NCBI GenBank assembly: GCA_040285745.1
Contig: JAUFOR010000003.1
Coordinates: 372,001-436,000, forward strand
Direction: 5' to 3'
Length of the DNA stretch: 64,000 nt
DNA from: Barthelona sp. PCE
Taxonomy: Eukaryota; Metamonada: BaSk clade
Within the stretch, counting starts at the first letter, position 1. Each line of letters begins with the position of its first letter. The position numbers and the translations under genes were made by a program. This document shows, in pieces, positions 39,550 to 47,608 of this stretch. The notes under the pieces were generated by a model. The model worked only from the letters and a program-made list of their open reading frames with translations. It did no database searches and was not told the origin of the DNA.

Positions 39550-41241
39550 TTAGTCGCTTAATGTAAAAAGATCATTGTATTCAGGACTCCACAACCCAAC
39601 TCCACTGATATAACTGTGATTCTTAACAGTGTTCTCTCCTTGTTGCGATAAAAAATCATTTTCTTCCTTCATTGAATTTTCTGGTTCTGTAAATACCATG
39701 GCAACCATTGGTTCCGGCTCTCGGGGCTCATTTGCTTCTCCTAAGTTCGAAAAAAAAACTACAGCATCCGAAAAATTTTCAATATCAGATCTTTCTTCAT
39801 GTTTCTCTTCTTCAATACTCTTCATTCCAATCAGCTTGCGGACAGCCATGTACGGTGTTAGGTTATACTTTGAACGAAATGAAAGACACTTAAAACACAT
39901 ACAATTCTGACCATGATGAATAATTGGTTTAACATCATTGAATGATATCTCTGAATAAATCTTTTCTTCGAAATCACTGCTTCCCATAACAAACTGTTGA
40001 GGAGAGGGTGGTCTGATCTTTGGTGTCTTTGGCATTGGAATCTTGTTCCGAACCGGTACGCTGTGCAATTTTTTTCTTTTATGGGTTATCTTCCTCTTTA
40101 CCTGTGGTGTGTAGAACATATTTTTGTTCGGAACCTCCCAGCGCCCATGTTCTACTACATGTTCGTGACGTGGTAGATCCATCATATACTCCACTGGGTT
40201 CTTAAGACCGTATGACAAATGGAAAACTTCTGCATCTTCATCATCATCTGCATCCATAACCATAAAACTGTTAAAGAACATTGAATTGCGCATTTTAATG
40301 TTATTTCGGGTTGTTACAATAAATGGAAGACAACCTAGGAAACCTACAACTCTAACAATAAATATATCATCTCGATCTCTTCTAAAATGCACTGATATGA
40401 AGCGCACATTCGAGCTGAGCGTCTCAGGTGTGAATGGAAGTGTACCAATGACGGAGAAAGTATCGCATGTACATTCCACACATGTCTTCTCTGTCAAGTC
40501 GCATAAAACTATTGTTTCATATGTTAAAGGAATATGAGCTGTACTTGCAATTAAAGGCACATCATATACTACCTCTTCAACAAAAGCAATAGTAAGTGGA
40601 ACGATCAAGCAATGTGAAGTATGCATTGCAAAGTGACCGTGATCATATACACCGCCACAACAATAGCAGAAGTGTATACCGCACAAATTGCAGCAACAGT
40701 GGAACGAAGAGTCGAGATTCAACTCTAGCAAGGAATAGTGACCGTTTGGACACGGTTTAGCGTTGTTACGAAGGAATATCTCTGTCCTTCTTTCACTTTC
40801 CTTACAATTCTGAAGATATTGATGCTCAAAATCGATACATGTAATGTTTTCATCATGCTGCTTTTTGCATTTAGCACAGATACATGAAAAACAAAGTGGA
40901 CAAGTCCAAAACGCTTGATTTTCAAGAAGTAAACCATGCCCTACGCAATCAACGGTATTACATTCGATGTACAGAGGATCAGATAAACGTTTAGAGCGCT
41001 GTAATCTGTTAACAACGGTAGATAAACGTCTTGAACCTAAAATACCCTTTAAATGCCGTACACTTTGTGCTTTGAAACACCCATGTATGGGGCAAACAAG
41101 CCCTGGTAGTTTATGAACATGATTAACAAAGAAACTGTAAAGACAGTCAACACATATAAAATGACCACAACTAAGACGCCCAGAGCCCCAAATGGTCAGC
41201 TTTTGTTGCATACAAATCTGACAAACCTTTAATAACCCCAT
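39550..41241 (-). CDS. RBR-like (RING-IBR-RING2) protein, catalytic Cys not evident
   Basis: 563 residues. The RING1 at residues 8-54 (CQIC, CGHFIC, CLYSF, CPIHGC) is followed by an IBR-type C/H array at about 90-135 (CPLCFSCICAKCKKQH) and a third Cys-rich block at about 165-215 (CPNGH, HCCCNLCGIHFCYCCG). In active RBR ligases the third domain has a GCNHM-type loop whose Cys accepts ubiquitin. Here the equivalent stretch reads LDSSFHC, and the second Cys of the opening CPxC is missing. The rest, with a DDDEDAE patch, a KRKITHKRKK basic patch and a late CMCFKC pair, is unfamiliar. It may be an inactive RBR or a Zn scaffold. It lies 3 bp from the IQUB stop. Confidence 0.75.
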   Translation of the reverse strand: MGLLKVCQICMQQKLTIWGSGRLSCGHFICVDCLYSFFVNHVHKLPGLVCPIHGCFKAQSVRHLKGILGSRRLSTVVNRLQRSKRLSDPLYIECNTVDCVGHGLLLENQAFWTCPLCFSCICAKCKKQHDENITCIDFEHQYLQNCKESERRTEIFLRNNAKPCPNGHYSLLELNLDSSFHCCCNLCGIHFCYCCGGVYDHGHFAMHTSHCLIVPLTIAFVEEVVYDVPLIASTAHIPLTYETIVLCDLTEKTCVECTCDTFSVIGTLPFTPETLSSNVRFISVHFRRDRDDIFIVRVVGFLGCLPFIVTTRNNIKMRNSMFFNSFMVMDADDDEDAEVFHLSYGLKNPVEYMMDLPRHEHVVEHGRWEVPNKNMFYTPQVKRKITHKRKKLHSVPVRNKIPMPKTPKIRPPSPQQFVMGSSDFEEKIYSEISFNDVKPIIHHGQNCMCFKCLSFRSKYNLTPYMAVRKLIGMKSIEEEKHEERSDIENFSDAVVFFSNLGEANEPREPEPMVAMVFTEPENSMKEENDFLSQQGENTVKNHSYISGVGLWSPEYNDLFTLSD

Positions 41242-41460
41242 TCATTCCTTAAAAAGAGAAATATTTTTGACTTCATTCCATTGCGTTAATGCTCAACTAA
41301 AGTAATCATAAATGTGGGAATGGCACTCACGCTACAAATAAACTATAGATATTTAATGTATCTGATGCAATAAACGATCCTTACAAAACACTTTACTACT
41401 ACTAATTATTAAAGTTATGCACGTTTGCTCAGTGTTTGGTTTGGTCTAATATGCCGAAAA

Positions 41461-42387
41461 TCATTTCTCAATTCGTTCTTCCAACATGCTTTTGGTGACA
41501 TTGATCAATTGCTTCAAATTATTCAGGTCAAAACTGAGATCATGACTAATAATATTTCGCAATCGTGCAATATTCTTCACTTTCTCCTCATTAATATCAA
41601 CGCTACCATCTTGTTTCACCATCTGCATTCGATCATTCAACCTCAAGATATGTTCGTACTGTTTCCTGACATGAGCCACTTCTTCTGACTTCTTCTGGTA
41701 TAATACACAAACTTCTGGCACGCTATCCACCAGATCCAATAATACTGGTTCTACGTTCTCACGCATAGCACGAGAAATATCCTTCAGTTCTTCACTAATG
41801 CTCTTCACGCATTTGGTGGCTCTGATGTTGGGCAACAACGTTTCTGCTAGGTTTCCAGCAGAACTCCACTGCCCCATTTCCATATGTGCAATAACTTTCT
41901 CAACTGCAATATCAGGAAAATGACTCAACAAACTTTCTACCACTGTAATAAGTCCCTTATTAACATCTCGCAGCTCTTTGTTCTCAGTCATATTCTCCTT
42001 CAACTTATCCATGATAATTTCATTTGCTGCAAGGCTATCCTTTAATCCTCTTTTTAGTTCACGTTGGCGTTTAACCTCTTTATCGTATAGCCTAACTTGC
42101 GTGTTTAAATTGCCCGTCAACTGCTCCTTTACGTTCTGAAGTTCTCTGAGTTTATGATTCTGTTCTGCAAGTAATTGCTGCAAGTTCTCAAATCGACGTT
42201 GAGTTATAAACGAACCCGGTGATGCCGTGTTGACATGTTCATCTGAATAAAAATACTGAGAATGCCCGTTGTTTGAATCTTGAGAGGTGTTATCCAACTG
42301 AATCGGTCGGATTGGTGTATATGGAGAGCGCATGACCGACAAAAGCGGCGATGACTCCAATTGTGGGGTTTCAAAACCCGAAGACAT
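41461..42387 (-). CDS. Coiled-coil protein of unknown function
   Basis: 308 residues from ATG 42387 (the longer frame opens with TTG). The N-terminal 75 or so are disordered, Ser/Pro-rich, with several SP and TP sites (MRSPYTPIRPI), followed by coiled coil at about 80-150 (heptads rich in Leu, Lys, Glu and Gln) and a helical region up to the end. Proline-directed kinase sites near the start would suit a cell-cycle or cytoskeletal protein, though this is inference. It shares a 61-bp divergent promoter with the gene at 42449. Confidence 0.6.
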   Translation of the reverse strand: MSSGFETPQLESSPLLSVMRSPYTPIRPIQLDNTSQDSNNGHSQYFYSDEHVNTASPGSFITQRRFENLQQLLAEQNHKLRELQNVKEQLTGNLNTQVRLYDKEVKRQRELKRGLKDSLAANEIIMDKLKENMTENKELRDVNKGLITVVESLLSHFPDIAVEKVIAHMEMGQWSSAGNLAETLLPNIRATKCVKSISEELKDISRAMRENVEPVLLDLVDSVPEVCVLYQKKSEEVAHVRKQYEHILRLNDRMQMVKQDGSVDINEEKVKNIARLRNIISHDLSFDLNNLKQLINVTKSMLEERIEK

Positions 42388-42422
42388 AGTGTATGGGGAA
42401 TTCTTTTCCAAAACGCATTACA

Positions 42423-42433
42423 TCCTTTTTCAG
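42423..42433 (+). promoter_or_regulatory. Pyrimidine/TCA promoter element before the 686-aa gene
   Basis: CCTTTTTCAGC is followed 15 bp later by the ATG at 42449, in a divergent gap only 61 bp long. Confidence 0.42.
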
Positions 42434-42448
42434 CTCTGACAAACAAAT

Positions 42449-44509
42449 ATGCCGAGAAGGGTTGAACCAACAATCACAATAGATGCATCAGATGCTTTCG
42501 AAACAGAAGATTCATTCATTCTTAATTTTTCAGAGTCAGGATTTAAAATTGAGGGTGCAAATCCACCTGACATGTCAATTGAATCAGGGTGGAAGGGAAT
42601 TAAGACTTTTGCAATTGATTTGAAGATGGAACAAGAGCTTGATCATATTTCAGACATAAGAGTTCTGGGTAGTCGTTTGAAACGCTGTGCATGGGATCAT
42701 TCTCTGTACTACACAGGGACACAGATTGCCTGGGAGGATAAAGAGGATGTTGGGGTTGCTTTTTATCGTTTTTTTAATGAAAAATTTGAATTTGATGAGC
42801 TTAGGATCTATCACTCCAAAGACGGATTCAAAACTGATGTCCACATGTTGGATAAGAATAATACCTTTGCATTTAACAAAGGAAAATGTACATTGTTAGT
42901 GTGGGATACAGAGGGAAACGTCATTGAATCAAAAATTTTTGAAAATAATGCTGTATTCAACGAAAATCTCAGTATCACGGTAAGTATATCTGGAGATTCT
43001 TATGTTATTTCGGAGAATAATGTGAAGGATGAAGATTTTCGATTGCTTCAAATGCCTCATAATCCACACAGTTTTATTTCATGCGAAAATGTTGACTGTA
43101 CTGTACATAATCATTTCAAAGAGAATGGATGTGATTTAACAATTTACTACTGGAATAATGATGAGTTGATGACTTATCCTCTCTCTGATGAGTTTCCAAT
43201 ATTTCAATCATTGAATCAGAAGATGAGTAATGTTTACATCTGGAAACTATCTCACTCGACGAAGGAGTTAGTCATATCATGTACGTTTAACAATGTTCAC
43301 AAGATGTACAAGATTGGTCAAGAAAATATATTCACTACGATCGATATAGCTCATTCCTTTGTTCCAATGAGGAAATTCTCGCTTGAATTTGACCACATAC
43401 AGTACTTTTTTGAGCGCTTCACATTCAATAATCGAACTTTATTCAAACAAACGCGGTTTGTTCCAACAAATAACATTTACCTAGAATGCAAGGATATGAA
43501 AAAGAATATTAGGAACGTGTATAGGAATGCCATGCTCATCACTTCAAATAATACGTTGTTCATGTTAGACTTTGAAAGGAACACGCTGTTCTTCCTGCAA
43601 GATATTTTAGTTGACGCCAAAACACAACGAAGAATATTCATTGAAAAGATTCCTTCGTCTTCTGGACGTTATTTTTCTATTATAAGAGAAGAAAACAATA
43701 GATTTGTGCATCACATTTATAATTTGGATTGTTTTAATGAAGAAAACAAAAATATAAGTGTCAACAAACTTATTTCAAGTCGCGACAGTGTTATAGCGTG
43801 TGCAACATCAAGAGGATTGGTATTTTTGAAGAAAACGTTGGTATCCCATGAGATGCAAAAAGTTTTTGAACTTAAATGGACAGGAGACAGACAACTATTA
43901 TATGAAGGCAATGTTCATACATTCCAATCTGTCACCGATGATTCATTAGTGCTCACGTCTATATTTGATTCATCAATTATAATGAAGGATGAAGATGATA
44001 CTTGGAAAATTGAATCAACTAATGATGATTATTGTGTTTACTCCAATCCTTATTCGGATAGATACTACATTCAAGCGATGAATGCGAAAGGTAGTTACCT
44101 GCTTGTTGATAGAGAAACAGAAGAAACAAAAGTTTGGGAAGATCTAGATAATTTTAAAAAATATCTTTCACCCAATCTTGTATTGTTTAACAATGGTATT
44201 TACAAATTGGGGGAGGGTTGTGTGCTTGATTGCCTTTGCGATTTTAAGGAAAAGAGCAAAAATGATTTTTTTTATATTGAAAGAATGAGTAGTTCAAGTG
44301 AAAATGAGCTAATTTTGTATGATATGAGTATGGATACTATAGAAATCAAAACATACACGTTTGATCATGATGGATTGCAGAACATTATTGAAAATAATAT
44401 TTCTTTGGTTGATTGGTTAGCATCATGTAAGTATGTTAACTTGAAAGATTTATGTATTGATTCTAGTGGTATTTCAAAAATTATTCCAACAAATGAATGG
44501 CAAATCTAA
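42449..44509 (+). CDS. Unrecognised 686-residue protein, probably beta-propeller-like
   Basis: ATG 42449 gives 686 residues, soluble and acidic, rich in Asn, Asp, Phe and Ile. Short amphipathic strands dominate (GDSYVISENNV, RYFSIIREENNRFVHHIY, KTLVSHEMQKVFELKW), often separated by D/N-rich turns, a texture expected of a highly divergent propeller without clear WD dipeptides. The last 40 residues look helical. It has no signal peptide, membrane segment or known active site. It lies 12 bp from the convergent MFS gene. It could belong with the unknown genes at 31293 and 32378 as a lineage-specific family, which a profile search could test. Confidence 0.6.
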   Translation: MPRRVEPTITIDASDAFETEDSFILNFSESGFKIEGANPPDMSIESGWKGIKTFAIDLKMEQELDHISDIRVLGSRLKRCAWDHSLYYTGTQIAWEDKEDVGVAFYRFFNEKFEFDELRIYHSKDGFKTDVHMLDKNNTFAFNKGKCTLLVWDTEGNVIESKIFENNAVFNENLSITVSISGDSYVISENNVKDEDFRLLQMPHNPHSFISCENVDCTVHNHFKENGCDLTIYYWNNDELMTYPLSDEFPIFQSLNQKMSNVYIWKLSHSTKELVISCTFNNVHKMYKIGQENIFTTIDIAHSFVPMRKFSLEFDHIQYFFERFTFNNRTLFKQTRFVPTNNIYLECKDMKKNIRNVYRNAMLITSNNTLFMLDFERNTLFFLQDILVDAKTQRRIFIEKIPSSSGRYFSIIREENNRFVHHIYNLDCFNEENKNISVNKLISSRDSVIACATSRGLVFLKKTLVSHEMQKVFELKWTGDRQLLYEGNVHTFQSVTDDSLVLTSIFDSSIIMKDEDDTWKIESTNDDYCVYSNPYSDRYYIQAMNAKGSYLLVDRETEETKVWEDLDNFKKYLSPNLVLFNNGIYKLGEGCVLDCLCDFKEKSKNDFFYIERMSSSSENELILYDMSMDTIEIKTYTFDHDGLQNIIENNISLVDWLASCKYVNLKDLCIDSSGISKIIPTNEWQI

Positions 44510-44521
44510 ATTATTTGCAAT

Positions 44522-46099
44522 TTATTGTTCAGTTTTCTTTTTTTCATACATGATTTTAAAATAGTTAATGTCTAAATTCATATGATTTTTAAGTTTCAGT
44601 AGTAAAAATACACCAATGAATAATGTAATTGATGATGCAATAAATGGAATAGCCTTGTTAACATCATAAAGTGCACTGAAAATGAGTGGAAAAACTAATC
44701 GAGATAACCAAACTGATGATTGATTGAAACCCAAAATTTTTCCTGTATCCACTGTTGTAGTGTAATTAGTCAGTAGTGTCATCAGAGGACCGCTGCACAA
44801 AGACATTGAGAATCCTATAAAGAAAGAAATGATACCATGAGTAACAATTGATGTCGAGAAAATAAATATAAATAAGGCAATACCGATTGCACTCAAGCCA
44901 ATAGTTGATGATCTGATGAGTCCTATGCGTTTTATCACACGTTTCTGAAAGAAAGCCTGTGATAATACCTGCCCAACAGCGGAACATAATATAACATACG
45001 AAATATGGTCAGGTTCGTATCCCATGATATCTAAATCATATGGAATCACAACAATATATGTTTGAAATGCAGACCATAATAAAAACTGAATGCCAACTAT
45101 ATATCTCATGGGAATATGATACCTCAAATAGTCAAAGAAACCGTGTGTTTCCAGTTCGTATACGACATGCATTTCTTCACTGATATCAATATCATCATGA
45201 TCAACATCAGCACCTGTCAAAAAGCTATCATTTCTTTCCCGTCCTTCTTCTGCTTCACTTTCCACAATTTTTAATGTAGGTCTGGGAGATGGAGATCGAC
45301 GAAGAGCATTGAGATCGGCGAGGTCTTCTCTTGACACACTATAATCGAATTCATAACAGGCCTTCTTCGGTGGTTCCAGATGATTGCTAAATATAAACAT
45401 TGAGATAAAAACATTGGCCACGTGGAATGCACAGCCAATAAGCATTGTGTCCCTGAAGGATTGAGTGAATGTAAAAATGAAGCCTGACATAAATGTACCT
45501 ATTACTGATGCGGCAGACATTGAAGTAGCAACCCAAGATATAAGTTGAACACGAATACTACTGCCCCTCTCTGTAATGTCAGAAATGTATCCGTTGATAA
45601 TAGCCGTTAAACTAGCAAATACACCACAAAGTAACCGAGATAATGCGTGTGTAAGTACACTTGTAGCAAACGTTTGTGCAATAAGTGAGACACAAAGTCC
45701 TGTAACGCAGATCATCAAACCGAATTTTCTACCGTATTGATCACTAATTTTTCCAAAAATACTGCAAAATATAAAAGCTGTCAATGAAAAAACGGTGTTA
45801 ACCAGCGTATATTCTAAAGATGAAGCATTAAATCGACCCAACTCTTTAGGAAGAAGCGGTCCAAGCATACTAAAACCAACAAAAGTTGCAAATAATGCAA
45901 AAAAACTTGGAAAAATGTGAGAAAATGCAACTTTTGGATATCGTTTTTTTGTTAAAATAGCAAGCTGGTCGGTGTTTAATGCCATATTTGACACTGTTGT
46001 TGCTTGCCATTCATCGATTTCAAATTCAGAAGAATTTCCCTGCTCTTCATCAGTGCTAACTATGCTTTCAACTGTTTTAAATTCGCCCTCCTCGCTCAT
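44522..46099 (-). CDS. Major facilitator superfamily transporter
   Basis: 525 residues with twelve hydrophobic segments, six on each side of a long acidic central loop (about residues 255-320). The segment 2-3 loop carries GKISDQYGRKFGL, the MFS signature D-x-x-GRR/K, and a weaker repeat follows segment 8 (FQKRVIKRIGLIRSS). The N-terminal 60 residues are acidic and cytosolic. The overall look is of the DHA1/TCR-type drug or metabolite exporters. Substrate unknown. Three base pairs upstream of its ATG begins a short plus-strand frame (46102), so this is an extremely compact divergent start. Confidence 0.88.
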   Translation of the reverse strand: MSEEGEFKTVESIVSTDEEQGNSSEFEIDEWQATTVSNMALNTDQLAILTKKRYPKVAFSHIFPSFFALFATFVGFSMLGPLLPKELGRFNASSLEYTLVNTVFSLTAFIFCSIFGKISDQYGRKFGLMICVTGLCVSLIAQTFATSVLTHALSRLLCGVFASLTAIINGYISDITERGSSIRVQLISWVATSMSAASVIGTFMSGFIFTFTQSFRDTMLIGCAFHVANVFISMFIFSNHLEPPKKACYEFDYSVSREDLADLNALRRSPSPRPTLKIVESEAEEGRERNDSFLTGADVDHDDIDISEEMHVVYELETHGFFDYLRYHIPMRYIVGIQFLLWSAFQTYIVVIPYDLDIMGYEPDHISYVILCSAVGQVLSQAFFQKRVIKRIGLIRSSTIGLSAIGIALFIFIFSTSIVTHGIISFFIGFSMSLCSGPLMTLLTNYTTTVDTGKILGFNQSSVWLSRLVFPLIFSALYDVNKAIPFIASSITLFIGVFLLLKLKNHMNLDINYFKIMYEKKKTEQ

Positions 46100-46101
46100 T
46101 G

Positions 46102-46293
46102 ATGCCCGTATTCAAAAAATTATTTGGAAAAAGTTCAAGAAATGAGGAAGTAGAGAAAACTATCGTTCAAACTATCTTTGACTGGTGTAATGTGGAACGT
46201 GTCTTGGATGTGTTGAAATATTCAGTTCAATCAGAAGATAAAAGTCTGCAATTGGCATTTCAATCCCATTCGCAAATATTTTTTCTTATTTAA
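46102..46293 (+). CDS. Short open frame, uncertain (63 codons)
   Basis: ATG 46102 opens a frame of 63 residues beginning MPVFKKLFGKSSRNEEVEK and ending in a hydrophobic IFFLI. It lies in the 212-bp gap between the divergent MFS and EMG1 starts, only 2 bp from the MFS ATG. The amphipathic start and normal composition are compatible with a small protein, but no family is recognised, and the gap must also hold promoters for MFS and EMG1. It may be a chance frame. Confidence 0.25.
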   Translation: MPVFKKLFGKSSRNEEVEKTIVQTIFDWCNVERVLDVLKYSVQSEDKSLQLAFQSHSQIFFLI

Positions 46294-46311
46294 CACACAT
46301 ACACACATTCT

Positions 46312-46989
46312 ATGAGTTTACCTAAGAGACAGGCACCACGTGTCGCAAAAACAAAAGCTCAAATGGCAAGGGGGCAAAGATTATTTGTTGTAATCGAGGC
46401 TGCATGCATTGAAACTGTAAGAACTGAGAGAGGCTACGAGCTTCTTTCTGTAGACCGCCACAGGAATATTTTACACAAAGCAGGACGCGATCCTGCTGAG
46501 GCACGTCCTGATGTCGTACATCGTCTTCTTCTTGCACTGTTAGATTCACCTCTAAACAAAGCAGGCAAGCTGCAGGTATTTATCCACACACAGAGGAATG
46601 TTTTGATCTACATTAATCCAGTAACACGTATTCCTCGTACTTTCAACAGATTTGCTTCATTAATGGTCCAGTGTCTGGACAAGATGAAGATCAGGTCACC
46701 TGACGGTGATGAATTAATGAGAGTCATTAAGAACCCTATCACAGATCACTTACCTCCAGGTTGCATGAAAATTGGAACCAGTCACAGAGCAGACACCGTT
46801 GATGTTCAGGATTTCGTCATGGAGTTGCCGGATGAGTCTGTAGCATTCATCATAGGTGGTTTAGCAAAGGGTAAGGTGGAAGTTGATTATTTAGATACTG
46901 AGATCTCAATCTCAGAATATCCACTTAGTGCAAGTATTGTTAGTGCACGCATTACCGGTGCTTTTGAAAGGAAATTTGGCATCTTATAA
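46312..46989 (+). CDS. EMG1: EMG1/NEP1, 18S rRNA pseudouridine N1-methyltransferase
   Basis: 225 residues, the family length. Conserved blocks occur in order: LFVVIEAACIETV, YELLSVDRHRNIL, GRDPAEARPDVVHRLLLALLDSPLNKAG, LQVFIHTQRNVLIYINPVTRIPRTFNRF and, near the end, the SAM-loop stretch IIGGLAKGKVEV followed by SISEYPLSASI. The SPOUT-fold knot enzyme methylates a pseudouridine in the decoding region of 18S rRNA and is needed for small-subunit assembly in the nucleolus. The R-D-P and R-P-D substrate-loop residues are intact. The start ATG follows an ACACACATACACACA run at about 46293-46307. Confidence 0.95.
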   Translation: MSLPKRQAPRVAKTKAQMARGQRLFVVIEAACIETVRTERGYELLSVDRHRNILHKAGRDPAEARPDVVHRLLLALLDSPLNKAGKLQVFIHTQRNVLIYINPVTRIPRTFNRFASLMVQCLDKMKIRSPDGDELMRVIKNPITDHLPPGCMKIGTSHRADTVDVQDFVMELPDESVAFIIGGLAKGKVEVDYLDTEISISEYPLSASIVSARITGAFERKFGIL

Positions 46990-47044
46990 TGATTTTTGAC
47001 AATAAACAATTGTTTTTCTTTTTGTATCCTTAACTATTTTAATT

Positions 47045-47608
47045 ATGAGCGAATCTTTTGGCGCTTCTGAGGCCTTTGAAATGTTTAAAGGGGAGCTGTT
47101 CTTTGCAAAACAATTCAATGACGATTTACTTTGCGGTGTTCATTGCTTGAACAATATGATGCAAGAGAATTTGTATTCGCTGGATGATTTCATCACTGTG
47201 GCAGATAAGATGGATAAAGAACTGGCACGCATAGCAGATAATAATAATGCTGTTCAATCTGTATCTTTAAGCGGAAATTTTAACGTTGGTGTTATCGAAG
47301 GGCTCTTAAACAATTTCAGCGTTTCATTAAAGTACGTTTCAAACCCATACGATATCAATTTTAATGAGTATTGCTCATATGTTATTAACCAAAATGCTCA
47401 CTGGTTCTCAATTAGAAAATTTTCAGACTTTTACGTTAAGTTTGACTCGTTAGCAGAAAGACCTGAGTTTGTAAGTGAAACTTACTTATCAATGCTCATT
47501 GAAGCAGAGCTTAATTCCGGATATACTGTATTTGGTTGTAGTGGAGCACTTCCAAACAGCGATTTTGATACTTTATTAACACAAAGTGGGTATGGATTAA
47601 CTAATTAG
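47045..47608 (+). CDS. Josephin-domain deubiquitinase (ataxin-3-like)
   Basis: 187 residues, essentially a single Josephin domain. The nucleophile is Cys30 in LLCGVHCLNNMMQ and the general base His119 in NAHWFSIRKF. The third residue corresponds to Asp134 in VKFDSL (Asn in ataxin-3, WFNLNS). The later SETYLSMLI-x-AEL and GYTVFGCSG-x-LP blocks follow ataxin-3 closely. It would cleave ubiquitin chains. It lacks the ubiquitin-interacting motifs and polyglutamine of animal ataxin-3, so it is a stand-alone catalytic unit like JOSD proteins. The stop overlaps by 4 bp the end of the convergent TM9SF gene. Confidence 0.88.
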   Translation: MSESFGASEAFEMFKGELFFAKQFNDDLLCGVHCLNNMMQENLYSLDDFITVADKMDKELARIADNNNAVQSVSLSGNFNVGVIEGLLNNFSVSLKYVSNPYDINFNEYCSYVINQNAHWFSIRKFSDFYVKFDSLAERPEFVSETYLSMLIEAELNSGYTVFGCSGALPNSDFDTLLTQSGYGLTN

